The notes beneath the pieces were generated by a model. That model was not told the origin of the DNA. It made no database searches and saw only the letters and a list, made by a program, of their open reading frames with translations. A program made the translations under genes and the position numbers. Positions 36,401 through 45,777 of a stretch of 64,000 nt of DNA are shown piece by piece (the first letter of the stretch is position 1; each line of letters begins with the position of its first letter). This DNA comes from Ulvibacterium marinum (GTDB lineage: Bacteria; Bacteroidota; Bacteroidia; Flavobacteriales; Flavobacteriaceae): NCBI RefSeq assembly GCF_003626755.1, contig NZ_RBCJ01000001.1, positions 620,001 to 684,000 of the forward strand. Reading direction: 5' to 3'.

Positions 36401-39400
36401 TAGCCATATCATTACTGTTGATTACGGGAGTAATTGTTCGGTCGATACCGCTGTGATCGTTGCGGACGGAAACGCCTTTGAGGCTTCCATCATAGCATTT
36501 GATAACCTGGGTTGTAATCTTGACGGTTCCGGTACGATTACGTTATCGGCGAATAATTTTGGTGCCAGCGGATACGAGTACAGCTTGAACGGGGGAGCAT
36601 TTGTCGGCCCTTTCACGGCAGATGAACAAATTACAGGACTTACCGCTCAGGTTTATACCATTGTTGTCCGAGATGTGGACAACCCAATTGCAGGCTGTAC
36701 GGTCAACTTGAACCAGACCTTGACGGAACCGGCACCGATAGTTGCTTCCGCAAGCATTACGGAGCCCCTTACCTGTGCCAATGGCGGAGCTACCATTACC
36801 GCCGGTGCCTCGGGCGGGACGCCAACCTATGTATATCAGTTGGAAGACAACGGTGGATTGGTAATCGGCAGCTTTGATTTTGCAACAAACGGGGCCAATA
36901 CCGTCTTTTCGGGTCTTGCCGCAGGTAATTATATTGTCCGGGCAAGGGATACCAACAATTGCGAAGATGCAATTAATACAGCCCTAACCGTGGTTGGTAC
37001 TACCCCAGTGACATTCAATCTTACACCAACACCTTGTTATTTGGGGGATAACAATGCCACGATTCAGGTAGATATTACAGCTGGAAATGGCAATTATGAG
37101 TTAAGCATCAATGGGGGACCATGGATTGCACCTCCTTCGGTAAATGCCACAACACACCTATTTCAAAATTTAACCAACGGTTCATATACTATAAATGTCA
37201 GGGATGCTTACGGATGTATCGGCACTCCGCAAAATCTGACCATAAATCCCGTAATAAACGCAACGGTTGACGTTGTGGACATTAGCTCCTGTTCGAATGG
37301 AAGCATTACGGTAAACGCCTCAGGAGGTGATGGTAATTTGGCTTATGCCTTTGTGTCTAATGGAACTCCTGTTACCTCTGGCGATTTCGGACCAGGTAAT
37401 TCCTACACGGTTACCACAGGAAACGATGGTATGTATGATGTCTATGTTTGGGACAACAACGCCGCAAATCCACATTGTGAATTTATGGAAACGGTAACCG
37501 TTGATCCCGCTGTTCCACTAACCTTTACCGCAACACCAACTGATCCAGAATGTCATGACGGAAACGGTTCAATAGCAGTTTCCATAACTTCCGGAGAGGG
37601 ACCTTATACTATCGAAATCATCGATTTGGACAACGGTGGCGCTTCCAATCAAACCAATACGAACGTAGTTACAACAAACCAGACCTATTTCAATCTGGCT
37701 CCAGGAGACTATACAATCAATGTGACCGATGCCAATGGATGTCTGGTGACCGATACCCCAATCTCAATAAATAATCCTGATGAACTGACGGCGACTGTTC
37801 AAGGTATTGTTCCCGGCAATTGTACAGGAAATATCAATGACTTTGGAATTGAATTTAGCAGTTACCCAACCACTTTGGGAACTATTGAGTTTAGTGCCGA
37901 TGGAGGAACATCATGGCCAGCGGACAATAGCGTCCCCGGCACATCCGATCAGATTACAGGTTTTAATCCCGGAGATACGGTATATCCATCTATGCGAACT
38001 ATTGATGGTTCTTTAAACACTGTATGCCAAACGGATTTACCTCCATTCGTTATTCCATATCCATTGGACGATCTGGACATCAATGTGATACCTATAGTCA
38101 TAGACTGTAATACTTTGGAAGTAGCTGTGCAAGGTACCGCCGGTTTGCCAGGATACGAATACGCCTATTCCGAAGATCCGGCAAATTTTGACCCAACTAC
38201 AGCAACATGGCAGCCTGGTGGAACACTGGATACTTCTAACAATCCGGTACCCGCAGGACACGGAAGGTATACTTGGACAGGGCTCGTACCCGGAAGGACA
38301 TATGTATTCTATGTGCGTGATTCATCTGGCCCGCCAGCATGTGTCCGCCAAAGTAGTGTAAATGTAAACAACGAGGCACCACCTCCGGTTCAAATAGATG
38401 CATCTGTAACGCCAACTTGTGATGGACAGACCAATGGTCAAATAACTTTTACGGTAACAGAAAACAATCCCGGAGAACTTGGCGGCAGCTTTAATTGGGA
38501 ATTGTTCCGGGTAGGAACCCCGGCACATACTTCTGTTGCTACAGGTAGCGAACCCACCTTTACTACTGGGGATTCATTTACAGCACCCAGTACGGCAAAT
38601 TTGGCTCCTGGTGAATATTTTGTAGAAATTACAGGTCCCGCTCCCAACAATTGTGTCATTGGTAGCGAGAATGTACTTGTAGAAGAATTAGATCCCATAA
38701 CAGGAACCCCAAATGTACTGACCCATATTACTTGTGCGAATCCCGGTTTGGTAGAAATCCAGTCCGTATTCGGAGGTGGTGGTGCCTATACCTATACGTT
38801 GACAAGTACCAATTTTGTATCGGATATCGTAACATCGGATAATCCCGTGGAAGTACCTATCTCCAATTTGGTGGATGCAACGGCCACTCCATTTAATGTG
38901 GATGTAAGTGTGGCCGACCAATACGGTTGTTCAAATGCCTTGGGTACAGTTTCAATGACCATATCACAAAATCCAAGTATAACTAGCATAGCTACTTCGA
39001 ATTGTACTATTCCGTTTTCGGTCACAATAAATGCAAGTGGTGGAACGGCTCCATACCTCTATTCCATAGACGGAGGCACGACTTATGTAAGTAACGGTGG
39101 TGTTTTCACTAATGTAACCCCTGGAACCTACAATGTGGCCATTATAGATAGTGATGGTTGTACCGATACAGATACTATTGACGTACATCCAGTATTGGAG
39201 GCCGATGTTGACCTCACCAAGCTTTTGGATTGCACGGGTACGCCAGACGCACAAATTACGATTGATGTTACTTCCGGATCCGGAAGTTATGATTACCAAA
39301 TCACAGATAGCGGAGGAACTGTTGTATCCAGGGCTATCTTGCCGAGCAATCCATATGTGTTCAATACTACGGTGCCCGAAGATTATATAATCACGATTTA

Positions 39401-42400
39401 TGATAACAATACTTCTGGTCCGGAGTGTAGCAGAGTGTTCCCAATAACCGTTGAACCTGCGGTGATACCCGTTTTTACGGAGACGCATACCGATGTTTCC
39501 TGTAATGGTTCTTCCGATGGAACTATAACACTTACAGAGACCCCTAATGGTATCAATCCATTGACATATACCATTTCGCCGGTTGCGGGAACCTTTAATG
39601 CGGCCACTCAAACTTTTGAAAATCTGCCCGATGGTACGTACACAGTAACTGGAACCGGAACCAATAACTGTACCTTCGATATTACCGGAATCATCATAGC
39701 TGAGCCCGCTCCGATTAATATTACGCTAGACCCTGTGGTAGAGTTCGTTTGTGGCACCGGCAACAATCCGAACAATGCCAGCATAAGGATTGATGCCGTA
39801 AATGGTGGATCCACCACCTATGTAAGGTATGAGTTTATCAATGACCAAGGTACGGTAGGTACGGGCGATGACATTGTTGTACAGGACGGAACGAATACCA
39901 CCTATATAGAAACCGACACCGCTGGAGGTTCCTATATCATTAATGTTTATGACGATAATGGTTGTGTGGGAAGTACAACTGCAGCGATTGTGCCTTTCGT
40001 TGAAATTTCCGATCCGACCGTTAGTATTACCCAAGATATCACCTGTAATCCTGGCAATGATGCCGAAGTAACTTTGGGCATTACACTAAATCCATTGGCA
40101 GCTACCCCGAACATGGCGTATTCGGTCGTCGGAACGGATAACGCTTATAGTGTTCTTAATCAGCCCTCGAATGTATTTACGGCATTGGGTATCGGGAATT
40201 ACGAAGCTACTATTACCAATACGGATACAGGCTGCTTTGTACAGACCACTTTTGAAATAGAAAACCCCAATAATTTTGAAATTGTTCCAACTACTGTAGA
40301 TGTCGTTTGTTCTGGGGATGACGGTTCCGTAAGCTTTACGATTACTGATTCCGTGAACCCGTATTCAGGAGGGTTTGATTGGCAACTTTATGATTCCCAA
40401 GGTACGGCCACATTAGCGGATGACACTATCATTATGGGTGCAAATGGAACCTCGCTCAATGTAGGCCCCACCACTCCGTTTAACATTGGGGCCGGGGAAT
40501 ACCGCGTGGAAGTCACCCAAACGGCAGATCCTGCCTGTGTTGGCAATGAGCTCTTTACCATCGCCGGACCAAGTGCAATAATTACGGCAAACACGGATGT
40601 AAACCCAATTACCTGTGTAGGCAACGATGGAGTTATCGAAATTATCGATGTACTTGGCGGATGGGGCGGTTATAGCTACTATGTGGGAACCTCAGCTCCA
40701 TCAGGTGCTGGTGATTACGGTGCTACCCGACGATTCGAAAATCTTGCTCCGGGCACATATGAGGCCTGGGTACTCGATACAAATGGTTGTCCTCAGAGGG
40801 TACAGAATAACATTGTACTGGCCGATCCGACACCGATTAGCGCATCCTTGCAAATCAATCAGCCTAATTGCACGGACTTCCAAGGCGAAATTGAAGTAGT
40901 TAGTGTGGCAAACGGTCAAGGAAGCAACTATACCTACCAACTAATTAAAAACGGAACGCCTACAGGTGCCATACAGAATACCCGGGTATTTTCCGGTTTG
41001 GATGCCGGAAGTTATCAGGTACAGGTTACCGATCAATGGACGTGTACCTTTACAACAACACCTGTGGTTTTATTTGCGCCTATCGTTCCACAGGCAACCA
41101 TTGTAAAGACCAGGGATTGTTCCGTATCTCCCGAAGGTGAAATAACAATTACGCAGACAGGTGGTTCGGGTAATTTTGACTACGATGTTACCTATCCTGA
41201 CGGATTCACTACAGACAACAATACAACGGGTGTTTTCACGGGATTGAATCAAACCGGCGATTATACATTTACCATTACCGATCAAACTGTAGGTCATGCC
41301 TGTAGCACTACAATAACACAACGATTGGAAGATCCTGTTTTACCTATTCCTACCATCGATGCCTTTACAGATGTTACGTGTAACGGTGCGGATGACGGAA
41401 CCATCTCAGTAAGTGTTATTGATAATGGTGTGGGACCCTATGTTTTTCAAATAACCGCATTGAACGGAACTCCATTGGGAACCCCTATAAATCCAACTAC
41501 AAATACCAACTTTACTGCAATTTTTACGGGCTTACCCGGAATTAGCGCGGGCAATGACTATACCATCACGACCACAGCCGCCAATGATTGTCCAGCCACT
41601 ATAAATCAATCGATTACCGAACCGGATGCCATTTTGGTAAATCCTATTGTCCCCGTGCCCTATGGTTGTTCCACAGGAAATAATACTGACCATGCTACCT
41701 TAACATTTGCCGGTGCTTCAGGCGGTTCCACCAATTTTGTGCGCTTTGAGTTTGTACGGGATGGAAGTGTTGTTCAAGATGGTACTAATACCACCTATAC
41801 CGAGACTGACTTGGCGGGAGGAAACTACGACATCAATGTCTATGATGAGAATGGCTGTGTAGGAAGCACTACAGCTACTATTCTGCCGTTCGAAGGTATA
41901 AGTAACCCTGTAGTCAACACCGCACTTGACGTGACTTGTAATCCGGGGGATGATGCCCAGATTGAAGTTGGTGTCACAGTGAATCCCGTGACGGCCACTC
42001 CAAATTTTGAATATACCGTAACCGGAATTAATGTGGTCTACAACCATACCATCACTTCTACCAACAACCCTGAAACCTTTACAGGTCTTGGTGTTGGTAA
42101 TTATAGTGTTTCCATAACCAATTTGGATACGGGATGTGTGTTGGAAACCGTACATACCATTGAAGATCCGGACATCATTGAGGTCATTGCTACCAAATTG
42201 ACCGATGAGGAATGTTTGAACAATGGGGTGGATGATGGAAGCTTTGCTGTTGCCATTAATAACTACACCGGTAATTATGATTATCAAGTATTTGACCAAA
42301 ATGATAATGCGATAACTGGCGTATTCAGCACCAATACCGCTACTCCTTTGATTATCCCCAATCTTCCAGGAGGCATCTATTATGTAAGTATCACGGAAAC

Positions 42401-44714
42401 GGATGCCCCATTCTGTGTGGAAGATTCCAATAGGATCACCATAACCGCGCCAGATGCCCCGATTACGGCAACCGTAACAGAAGAGGCTAGCGTATCCTGT
42501 TCCAATGACCAGGGAAGTATCTTGGTCGACCCAGAAGGTGGTGTAGGCCCTTATACTATTACCATAACTTCTCCATCCCAAACATTTATGCAATCTGGAG
42601 TAGAGGCCTTTATTTTTGATGGGTTATCAGCAGGTACTTTTAACGTATCGATTACGGATACCATGAGCTGTTTGTATACCGATACCATTACCCTGATACA
42701 GCCAGATGACATTAACGCCACCATAGCCAGCACGCCATTGACCTGTTATAATGCAAATACGGCAAGCGTAACAGCTTCAGTGAATTTGAGGAATGTAACC
42801 CCAGTATATGAATATCGTTTAAATCGATATGACGATTTGGCTGGAAGCAACCTTCTACAGACTTCTTCCGCCCAAGCTTCGGATACTTTTGGCGGACTTT
42901 CTGCAGGATTCTATAGTATTACGGTAACCGATGATGTAAGCTGTAGCGATGAAACGTCCATTGTCGAAATTACTAACCCCACGGAGGTAGAGGCATTTTT
43001 AATCCGAACCGATCCTTTAACCTGTGCTACAGGTGTAGAATTTGAACTTTCGGCAACCGGCGGTAGTGGTACGTATGAATACAGTACGGATAACACCACC
43101 TTTATTCCCATGGGAGGAAACAGCATAAATCTACCCCAAAGCGGTGTATTCGGTGCCGGAACATATCAGTACTATGTGCGGGATGCTATAAATGGATGTG
43201 TTTCCGTAGCTTCTAATGAAATAGAGGAAGATCCCATAATTCCTTTGACATTGATGCTAGACCAAAGTGCAGCATACATAAACTGTAACGGAGAAAGTAC
43301 CGCCAGTATTTATGCAGATGCAGATGGCGGGTTGGGCAACTATAGCTATGAACTTTATAGTGATTATAATGGAACGGCACTAAACCTTGCCGATCGCATT
43401 GATGGGCCTAGACCCGATGGTGAATTTACCGGATTGGGTGTAGGCAGCTATTGGGTAAATGTAACCAGTAGCGATTGTACAGCGGAACCACAACAGGTGA
43501 ATATAACCGAACCCACACCTCTTACATATACTGAAAATGTGGTGGACGTAAGCTGTTTTGGAGAAGACGATGGTGCTATTACGGTAACGCTTTCCGGTGG
43601 TGCGGGAGGATATCAATATGCTATTTCACCTAATCTGAATCAATTTGATACCGAAAACACCTTTACCGATTTGGCACCGGGCACTTATACCGTAATCGCC
43701 CAAGACCAAAATGGCTGTTTTGAACAATTGGAATACACAATATCCGAACCTACTTTATTGGAAGTTACGGCCATGGCCATCCCTGAAGTTTGTGAAGGCG
43801 ATATGAACGGAATCATAGATTTGACTATTCAAGGTGGTACAGCCCCTTATAGTTCAAGATTAAGTAGTGAGACCAACTTTACCTTGGATCAAACTTCGAT
43901 TACGGGACTGGCCGCCGGAGGTTATATCATCTTTGTACAGGATGCCAATGGTTGTGAGGCCAACGTCTCCATAACTGTTGATGCTGGGGCCAACCTCAAC
44001 GCCACTGTGGAACCCGTTTATGAATGTACGGGAGACACGCCTAACAATTACGTGAATATTACCTTGGAAGACTCTTCCGTACTGGGTGATATATTATATG
44101 CTTTAGATTCTACAGATCCGCTTGACATCCAATTGAACCCTGATTTTAGGGACATTGCTCCTGGTAGCCATTACATTGCCATAGCCCATGCGAATGGTTG
44201 TATACGTACCATAGATTTTGAAATTGAAGGTTTTGAGCCTTTAACGTTGATCCTGGAGCAAAACAATATCAATGAAATCACAGCGATTGCCAATGGAGGG
44301 CTTGAAAATTACACTTTCTATTTTGGTGATGTGGATAATGGAACGGACAATACCTTCTATATAAATAGGACGGATACGTATACTGTTACCGTTGTAGACG
44401 AAAATGGTTGTGAGGTAGCTGCAGATATCTTTATGGAATTCATAGATATTGAAATACCTAACTTCTTTACCCCGGATGGCGACGGTCTTAATGATTTCTG
44501 GACCCCAAGGAACCAAGAGGCCTTCCCTCAGATACTAACCATCATATTTGATCGTTATGGTAGAGAGGTTTACAGAATGGGCCTCAATGATGACCCATGG
44601 GATGGAATTTATCAGCAAAGCGAGCTCCCGACTGGTGATTACTGGTATGTTTTAAAACTCCGTGGGGAGAATGATGACAGGGAGTTTATTGGACATTTTA
44701 CCCTATATCGATAA
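30219..44714 (+). CDS. sprB: Giant SprB-like gliding motility adhesin, type IX secreted
   Basis: 4831 residues, about 0.5 MDa. Signal peptide ends ANAQ. Residues of about 30-390 form an N-terminal beta domain (LYWAATYPNERSDSS; FKDSPYICYKNVTDLV); 395-500 is a DUF11-like domain; EF-hand-like acidic loops lie at 586 (DDNGNGQLD) and 1011 (DDDGDGTDE). From about 1056 to 4650 there are some 25-30 SprB-type repeats, each with a YSIDGGTNF-like strand, FxNLxxGxYxVxVxD and a paired cysteine (DANGC, DTNNC). A jelly-roll-like domain of 200 residues is inserted at about 1280-1480. The end, from 4743 (IPNFFTPDGDGLNDFWTP), is a type B sorting domain. In F. johnsoniae, SprB moves along the cell surface and drives gliding; sprF follows it as here. 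The F. johnsoniae protein is longer, about 6500 residues. Other surface-adhesin roles are possible. Confidence 0.85.
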   Translation: MNQKFFIKKKLLPFYYFFLGAFFYANAQEAVPFTPRLNGGNIEIRGDIIFVGNNILNRATETNPGQANTPYNGTANNNSLWMEYIDIDSDPTTFSSSSAELNITDPSCSQVRYAGLYWAATYPNERSDSSQPFNGTPRIEDWFNIKFQIPGGTYVDLTADTAADPVGQEDDIIFDGYDYTNINNSFKDSPYICYKNVTDLVRSNTNPNGEYTVANVRATKGRRNGSSSAGWVMVIIYENPNESGKFISTFDGYAGLSGSVGNVDVAVNGFRTLPAPFPVRARVGVGSLEGDRGIRNDRFFIRANSVGAFTNLSTGLNPANNFFNSTITTNGLEVPTRTPYGTNTLGTDLDLFNLNNPNESVLPNDESGATLRFTSTGDGYGAFLASFSVEIIEPNIVLEKRVEDIGGNDITGMGVNLGQTLDYVLSFRNLGNDDATGYTIRDVLPVNTTFVSADLSGAPGVTHSHDVATNAVTFNIPDNLVEIGDPVYTIRLRVTVAENCFDFVDACTDLIENLGYSTYRGDINSAVISDDPSVSDFDNCGFVTPGATNFLLDDLSDCNFNRTVELCGADVLLDAGDGFDAYIWVRDDNGNGQLDPTDTVMNDGDPDNDPSTLLVDDIGTYIVDKQVADPCKGFKEIITVERFGTTQTNPIVDYFNALNNDADPTNDVQGEIVQCSIDGDFLPKIFLCGSNDSQSIQINITDAQSLVWEQLDEGSCAAAPDDCANKNLTCNWTQVATGNNFTANAEGKYRLVINYQNGCFSRFYFDVFQNNLDIQYNSSDIVCATDGNITITNLGNNYGYQLVDHANSTILVPFGTNTTGSFDFSSGQNGSYRIEVVQLDIAGDPIPGACIFSTPPIGILDRNFTVEIETTPANCNDLGTIKIDVLNVLPNYSYVLRRSDGTLIDDETAQPDNTHTFTVNPGDYIIETSTDDGCFDTQNVTVGRIPDPTLSALTTADIGCTAGTIELTRTGGQGNPDFLYAIWSKDGVDRYPDIASIPADAYQVGATFYFGWRDDDGDGTDEYIPNEDGSYEFIIIDANNCSAISNPVTINDLGTMTASVPTPVDVSCGGGGDGEINIVAVNGITPYQYSIDGGTNFTTTASFVNLPVGNYDVVVQDDSGCEITFTHTINEPFPLSASAGVSRDATCDPNGAEVRITNVTGGTSPYEFSFDGGANYGATSIAVLPPGSYTVLVRDANNCTFPMAVTVENEPMPPVVTLTPAVDYNCNGTGNITATPDIATYDYIYELDGVPNTPSTSNVFPNIGPGTYTVRTIYTSQTPPTPSLLLSEDFGAGATIPSPNTNGYNYEDQTNNPPGDANSNINDFEYSVTSDVVAPFGTWVSPIDHTTGTRASQGRYLVMNVGTPTPTQIIYSKQINDIVPNRDLTVSLYIMNLLRQGTSGLDPDLTIEIREVGTGNIVQSIRTGTISKNTGNTDWRFRTVDLNPGANTSLEFVIRSEISGNGGNDFALDDIEIFQVPEVCSQFVETPVTVVAGNIFAASVTASVNASCNGLSDGTITFEVENFDGTAGFDYSVDGGTNWINSTSSPVTTSAIFGVGTHRIDIRKADEPTCTTFVEETITEPNSIAASASITTVLTCTNGGATITANASGGTPTYIYQLEDTGGSVIGAFDFATNGTNTVFSGLSAGDYIVRARDTNNCEDAIDTALTVAATNNVVFNLTPTACYSGSNDATIQVDVTDGNGDYQFSINSGPWLTPSPTTAASYTFQNLANGSYTIDVRDGFGCAGVQQSITIDPQLTVTASAPNITACGTDTDITVSASGGDTNYVYAVVTNGTVVTDGDFGPANTVTVTAAGAYDIYVRDNSGNPGYCLAMHPLTIVQDPAINITATPTAVSCFGGTDGAISIAVNSGGSAPFTYSIDGGTNYVTGNSFPNLAAGTYPVRVRDANGCETPVNNTVVTEPAQLAGEAAITQVYTCAQLGQITVGSVTATSGGSGDYQYSINGGTWTPSTTGGHTFTDLTDGTYSIRVRDSNAISCEITLPDVTIDPLPTEPVLSTSVTYNCDGSGNITVTPFDASFTYILDGVLPGQTGAGSNVFNNIAVGSHIITVDYGSNCSVDTAVIVADGNAFEASIIAFDNLGCNLDGSGTITLSANNFGASGYEYSLNGGAFVGPFTADEQITGLTAQVYTIVVRDVDNPIAGCTVNLNQTLTEPAPIVASASITEPLTCANGGATITAGASGGTPTYVYQLEDNGGLVIGSFDFATNGANTVFSGLAAGNYIVRARDTNNCEDAINTALTVVGTTPVTFNLTPTPCYLGDNNATIQVDITAGNGNYELSINGGPWIAPPSVNATTHLFQNLTNGSYTINVRDAYGCIGTPQNLTINPVINATVDVVDISSCSNGSITVNASGGDGNLAYAFVSNGTPVTSGDFGPGNSYTVTTGNDGMYDVYVWDNNAANPHCEFMETVTVDPAVPLTFTATPTDPECHDGNGSIAVSITSGEGPYTIEIIDLDNGGASNQTNTNVVTTNQTYFNLAPGDYTINVTDANGCLVTDTPISINNPDELTATVQGIVPGNCTGNINDFGIEFSSYPTTLGTIEFSADGGTSWPADNSVPGTSDQITGFNPGDTVYPSMRTIDGSLNTVCQTDLPPFVIPYPLDDLDINVIPIVIDCNTLEVAVQGTAGLPGYEYAYSEDPANFDPTTATWQPGGTLDTSNNPVPAGHGRYTWTGLVPGRTYVFYVRDSSGPPACVRQSSVNVNNEAPPPVQIDASVTPTCDGQTNGQITFTVTENNPGELGGSFNWELFRVGTPAHTSVATGSEPTFTTGDSFTAPSTANLAPGEYFVEITGPAPNNCVIGSENVLVEELDPITGTPNVLTHITCANPGLVEIQSVFGGGGAYTYTLTSTNFVSDIVTSDNPVEVPISNLVDATATPFNVDVSVADQYGCSNALGTVSMTISQNPSITSIATSNCTIPFSVTINASGGTAPYLYSIDGGTTYVSNGGVFTNVTPGTYNVAIIDSDGCTDTDTIDVHPVLEADVDLTKLLDCTGTPDAQITIDVTSGSGSYDYQITDSGGTVVSRAILPSNPYVFNTTVPEDYIITIYDNNTSGPECSRVFPITVEPAVIPVFTETHTDVSCNGSSDGTITLTETPNGINPLTYTISPVAGTFNAATQTFENLPDGTYTVTGTGTNNCTFDITGIIIAEPAPINITLDPVVEFVCGTGNNPNNASIRIDAVNGGSTTYVRYEFINDQGTVGTGDDIVVQDGTNTTYIETDTAGGSYIINVYDDNGCVGSTTAAIVPFVEISDPTVSITQDITCNPGNDAEVTLGITLNPLAATPNMAYSVVGTDNAYSVLNQPSNVFTALGIGNYEATITNTDTGCFVQTTFEIENPNNFEIVPTTVDVVCSGDDGSVSFTITDSVNPYSGGFDWQLYDSQGTATLADDTIIMGANGTSLNVGPTTPFNIGAGEYRVEVTQTADPACVGNELFTIAGPSAIITANTDVNPITCVGNDGVIEIIDVLGGWGGYSYYVGTSAPSGAGDYGATRRFENLAPGTYEAWVLDTNGCPQRVQNNIVLADPTPISASLQINQPNCTDFQGEIEVVSVANGQGSNYTYQLIKNGTPTGAIQNTRVFSGLDAGSYQVQVTDQWTCTFTTTPVVLFAPIVPQATIVKTRDCSVSPEGEITITQTGGSGNFDYDVTYPDGFTTDNNTTGVFTGLNQTGDYTFTITDQTVGHACSTTITQRLEDPVLPIPTIDAFTDVTCNGADDGTISVSVIDNGVGPYVFQITALNGTPLGTPINPTTNTNFTAIFTGLPGISAGNDYTITTTAANDCPATINQSITEPDAILVNPIVPVPYGCSTGNNTDHATLTFAGASGGSTNFVRFEFVRDGSVVQDGTNTTYTETDLAGGNYDINVYDENGCVGSTTATILPFEGISNPVVNTALDVTCNPGDDAQIEVGVTVNPVTATPNFEYTVTGINVVYNHTITSTNNPETFTGLGVGNYSVSITNLDTGCVLETVHTIEDPDIIEVIATKLTDEECLNNGVDDGSFAVAINNYTGNYDYQVFDQNDNAITGVFSTNTATPLIIPNLPGGIYYVSITETDAPFCVEDSNRITITAPDAPITATVTEEASVSCSNDQGSILVDPEGGVGPYTITITSPSQTFMQSGVEAFIFDGLSAGTFNVSITDTMSCLYTDTITLIQPDDINATIASTPLTCYNANTASVTASVNLRNVTPVYEYRLNRYDDLAGSNLLQTSSAQASDTFGGLSAGFYSITVTDDVSCSDETSIVEITNPTEVEAFLIRTDPLTCATGVEFELSATGGSGTYEYSTDNTTFIPMGGNSINLPQSGVFGAGTYQYYVRDAINGCVSVASNEIEEDPIIPLTLMLDQSAAYINCNGESTASIYADADGGLGNYSYELYSDYNGTALNLADRIDGPRPDGEFTGLGVGSYWVNVTSSDCTAEPQQVNITEPTPLTYTENVVDVSCFGEDDGAITVTLSGGAGGYQYAISPNLNQFDTENTFTDLAPGTYTVIAQDQNGCFEQLEYTISEPTLLEVTAMAIPEVCEGDMNGIIDLTIQGGTAPYSSRLSSETNFTLDQTSITGLAAGGYIIFVQDANGCEANVSITVDAGANLNATVEPVYECTGDTPNNYVNITLEDSSVLGDILYALDSTDPLDIQLNPDFRDIAPGSHYIAIAHANGCIRTIDFEIEGFEPLTLILEQNNINEITAIANGGLENYTFYFGDVDNGTDNTFYINRTDTYTVTVVDENGCEVAADIFMEFIDIEIPNFFTPDGDGLNDFWTPRNQEAFPQILTIIFDRYGREVYRMGLNDDPWDGIYQQSELPTGDYWYVLKLRGENDDREFIGHFTLYR
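34040..34655 (+). other. Inserted jelly-roll/MAM-like domain within a SprB repeat
   Basis: Encodes about residues 1275-1480 of the adhesin. It starts LLLSEDFGAGATIPSPNTNG, contains PFGTWVSPIDHTTGTRASQG and SLYIMNLLRQGTSGLDPDLT, and ends GGNDFALDDIEIFQVPEVC. The ending F-A-L-D-D-I-E is the hallmark of MAM/CBM-type jelly rolls in secreted Bacteroidota proteins. Flanking repeat sequence resumes on both sides when compared with a paralogous repeat at 36250-36480 that lacks the insert. Confidence 0.65.
34700..38200 (+). repeat. Super-repeat pair in the adhesin, offset 1770 bp (590 residues)
   Basis: Segment from about 34700 aligns with segment from about 36470 at a constant offset of 1770 nt where I checked (34974 with 36744; 35244 with 37014). 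The best-conserved stretch encodes LTCxNGGATITAxASGGTPT, FDFATNG, NTVFSGL and RARDTNNCED in both. DNA differs mainly at third codon positions. Confidence 0.75.
39190..43000 (+). repeat. Second super-repeat pair in the adhesin, about 1.9 kb apart
   Basis: Blocks around 39190-41090 and 41090-43000 share the same order of repeats; for example NGGSTTYVRYEF at about 39801 and SGGSTNFVRFEF at about 41718 (offset 1917), then VVQDGTNTTY, NVYDxNGCVGSTTA and DxTCNPGxDA in both. Identity is lower than for the first pair. Confidence 0.65.
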
Positions 44715-44731
44715 TCTTAACCTACAAACAC

Positions 44732-45676
44732 ATGCGTAATAGATTTTTGACCTTGTTCTTGTTGTTGGGTGCTATTGCCTTAAGAGGTCAGGAGCTTACC
44801 ATACCTCAACTTTCCCAATATCTGGCGGACAATCCTTTTGTGATGTCTCCCACTTACGCAGGAATCGGGGATCATGTTAAAATCAGGATCAATGGGCTTA
44901 CCCAATGGGTGGGCATCAAGGATGCTCCGGATACCCAATCTCTGGCCGCGGATATGCGAATAGGTGAAAAATCCGGTATTGGAATGCTGCTATACAATGA
45001 TAGCAATGGAGAAACCAAGCAAAGAGGTGCAAGGGTTTCCTTTGCACACCATTTGACGTTGGATCGCTATGATGACGAATTCCTATCTTTCGGTGTTTCC
45101 TATAATTTTAACCAGTTTCGTATCGATATTGAAAATTTTGATGCGCTGGATCCCAATGTTACCGATGACAGGGCCACGACCAACCACAACTTTGATGTTG
45201 GGGTTATGTATCGTTATGACAAATTTTATTTCAGCGCGAATGCCTCCAATTTATTGAATAAAGATTTGCAAAGTTTTAACCCTGTTTTTGAACCTAATAG
45301 GTTAAGAAACTATTATGTGTATACGGGTTACAGATACACCAAAAACAAGAACAGCCGATTGGAAATTGAGCCGTCCGTATTTTTTCAACTTTTTGAAAGC
45401 GATGGAAGATCCGTTACCGACCTGAACGTTAAATTTAGGTGGTATGACTTTGAGGACTATTATTATGCTGGTGTTACTTATAGGTTTTTAAACGATCAAA
45501 TTGGTGATCCGTTGTATATAGCTCCAATTGTAGGGCTTAAAAAGAACAATTTTTATTTTGGGTATTCCTATCAGGTTATTCTTAATGAAATCCTTGGTTA
45601 TAGTACCGGAACGCACGTGGTGACTCTTGGAATTGATCTTTTCCAAGGCATTAGCAATTGTAGGTGTACGTATTAA
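44732..45676 (+). CDS. sprF: PorP/SprF family type IX secretion system membrane protein
   Basis: 314 residues. Signal peptide LLLGAIALRGQ, then the family opening LTIPQLSQYLADNPFVMSPT (the NPxxxSPTYAG block), GDHVKIRINGLTQWVGIKDA and repeated amphipathic strands ending in VTLGIDLFQGISNCRCTY. It follows the giant adhesin after 17 nt, the same order as sprB-sprF in F. johnsoniae, where SprF is needed to get SprB to the surface. It is presumably the dedicated outer-membrane partner of the type B sorting domain of the adhesin. Unlike the PorP-type protein at 27463 it has no SPOR extension. Confidence 0.9.
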   Translation: MRNRFLTLFLLLGAIALRGQELTIPQLSQYLADNPFVMSPTYAGIGDHVKIRINGLTQWVGIKDAPDTQSLAADMRIGEKSGIGMLLYNDSNGETKQRGARVSFAHHLTLDRYDDEFLSFGVSYNFNQFRIDIENFDALDPNVTDDRATTNHNFDVGVMYRYDKFYFSANASNLLNKDLQSFNPVFEPNRLRNYYVYTGYRYTKNKNSRLEIEPSVFFQLFESDGRSVTDLNVKFRWYDFEDYYYAGVTYRFLNDQIGDPLYIAPIVGLKKNNFYFGYSYQVILNEILGYSTGTHVVTLGIDLFQGISNCRCTY

Positions 45677-45777
45677 AAATTGAGGTTGTCTTACCACAAT
45701 ATTTTTGGGTATGCATTTCTCCAATCCTTTTTCTCAATGGATTACTTTAAATTTGCGTTCATTTCAAATTTATCTCA

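Noticed and set aside
41718-42593. A 291-codon open frame antisense to the giant adhesin, and several others such as 35820-36407
   Set aside because: They arise from the biased, repetitive codon pattern of the adhesin on the opposite strand; the products lack signal peptides or domains and are Ile/Gly/Tyr-rich shadows.
30219-44714. CRISPR or DNA-level satellite array in the repetitive 14-kb gene
   Set aside because: The repeats are protein repeats with diverged codons and no constant-length identical units.
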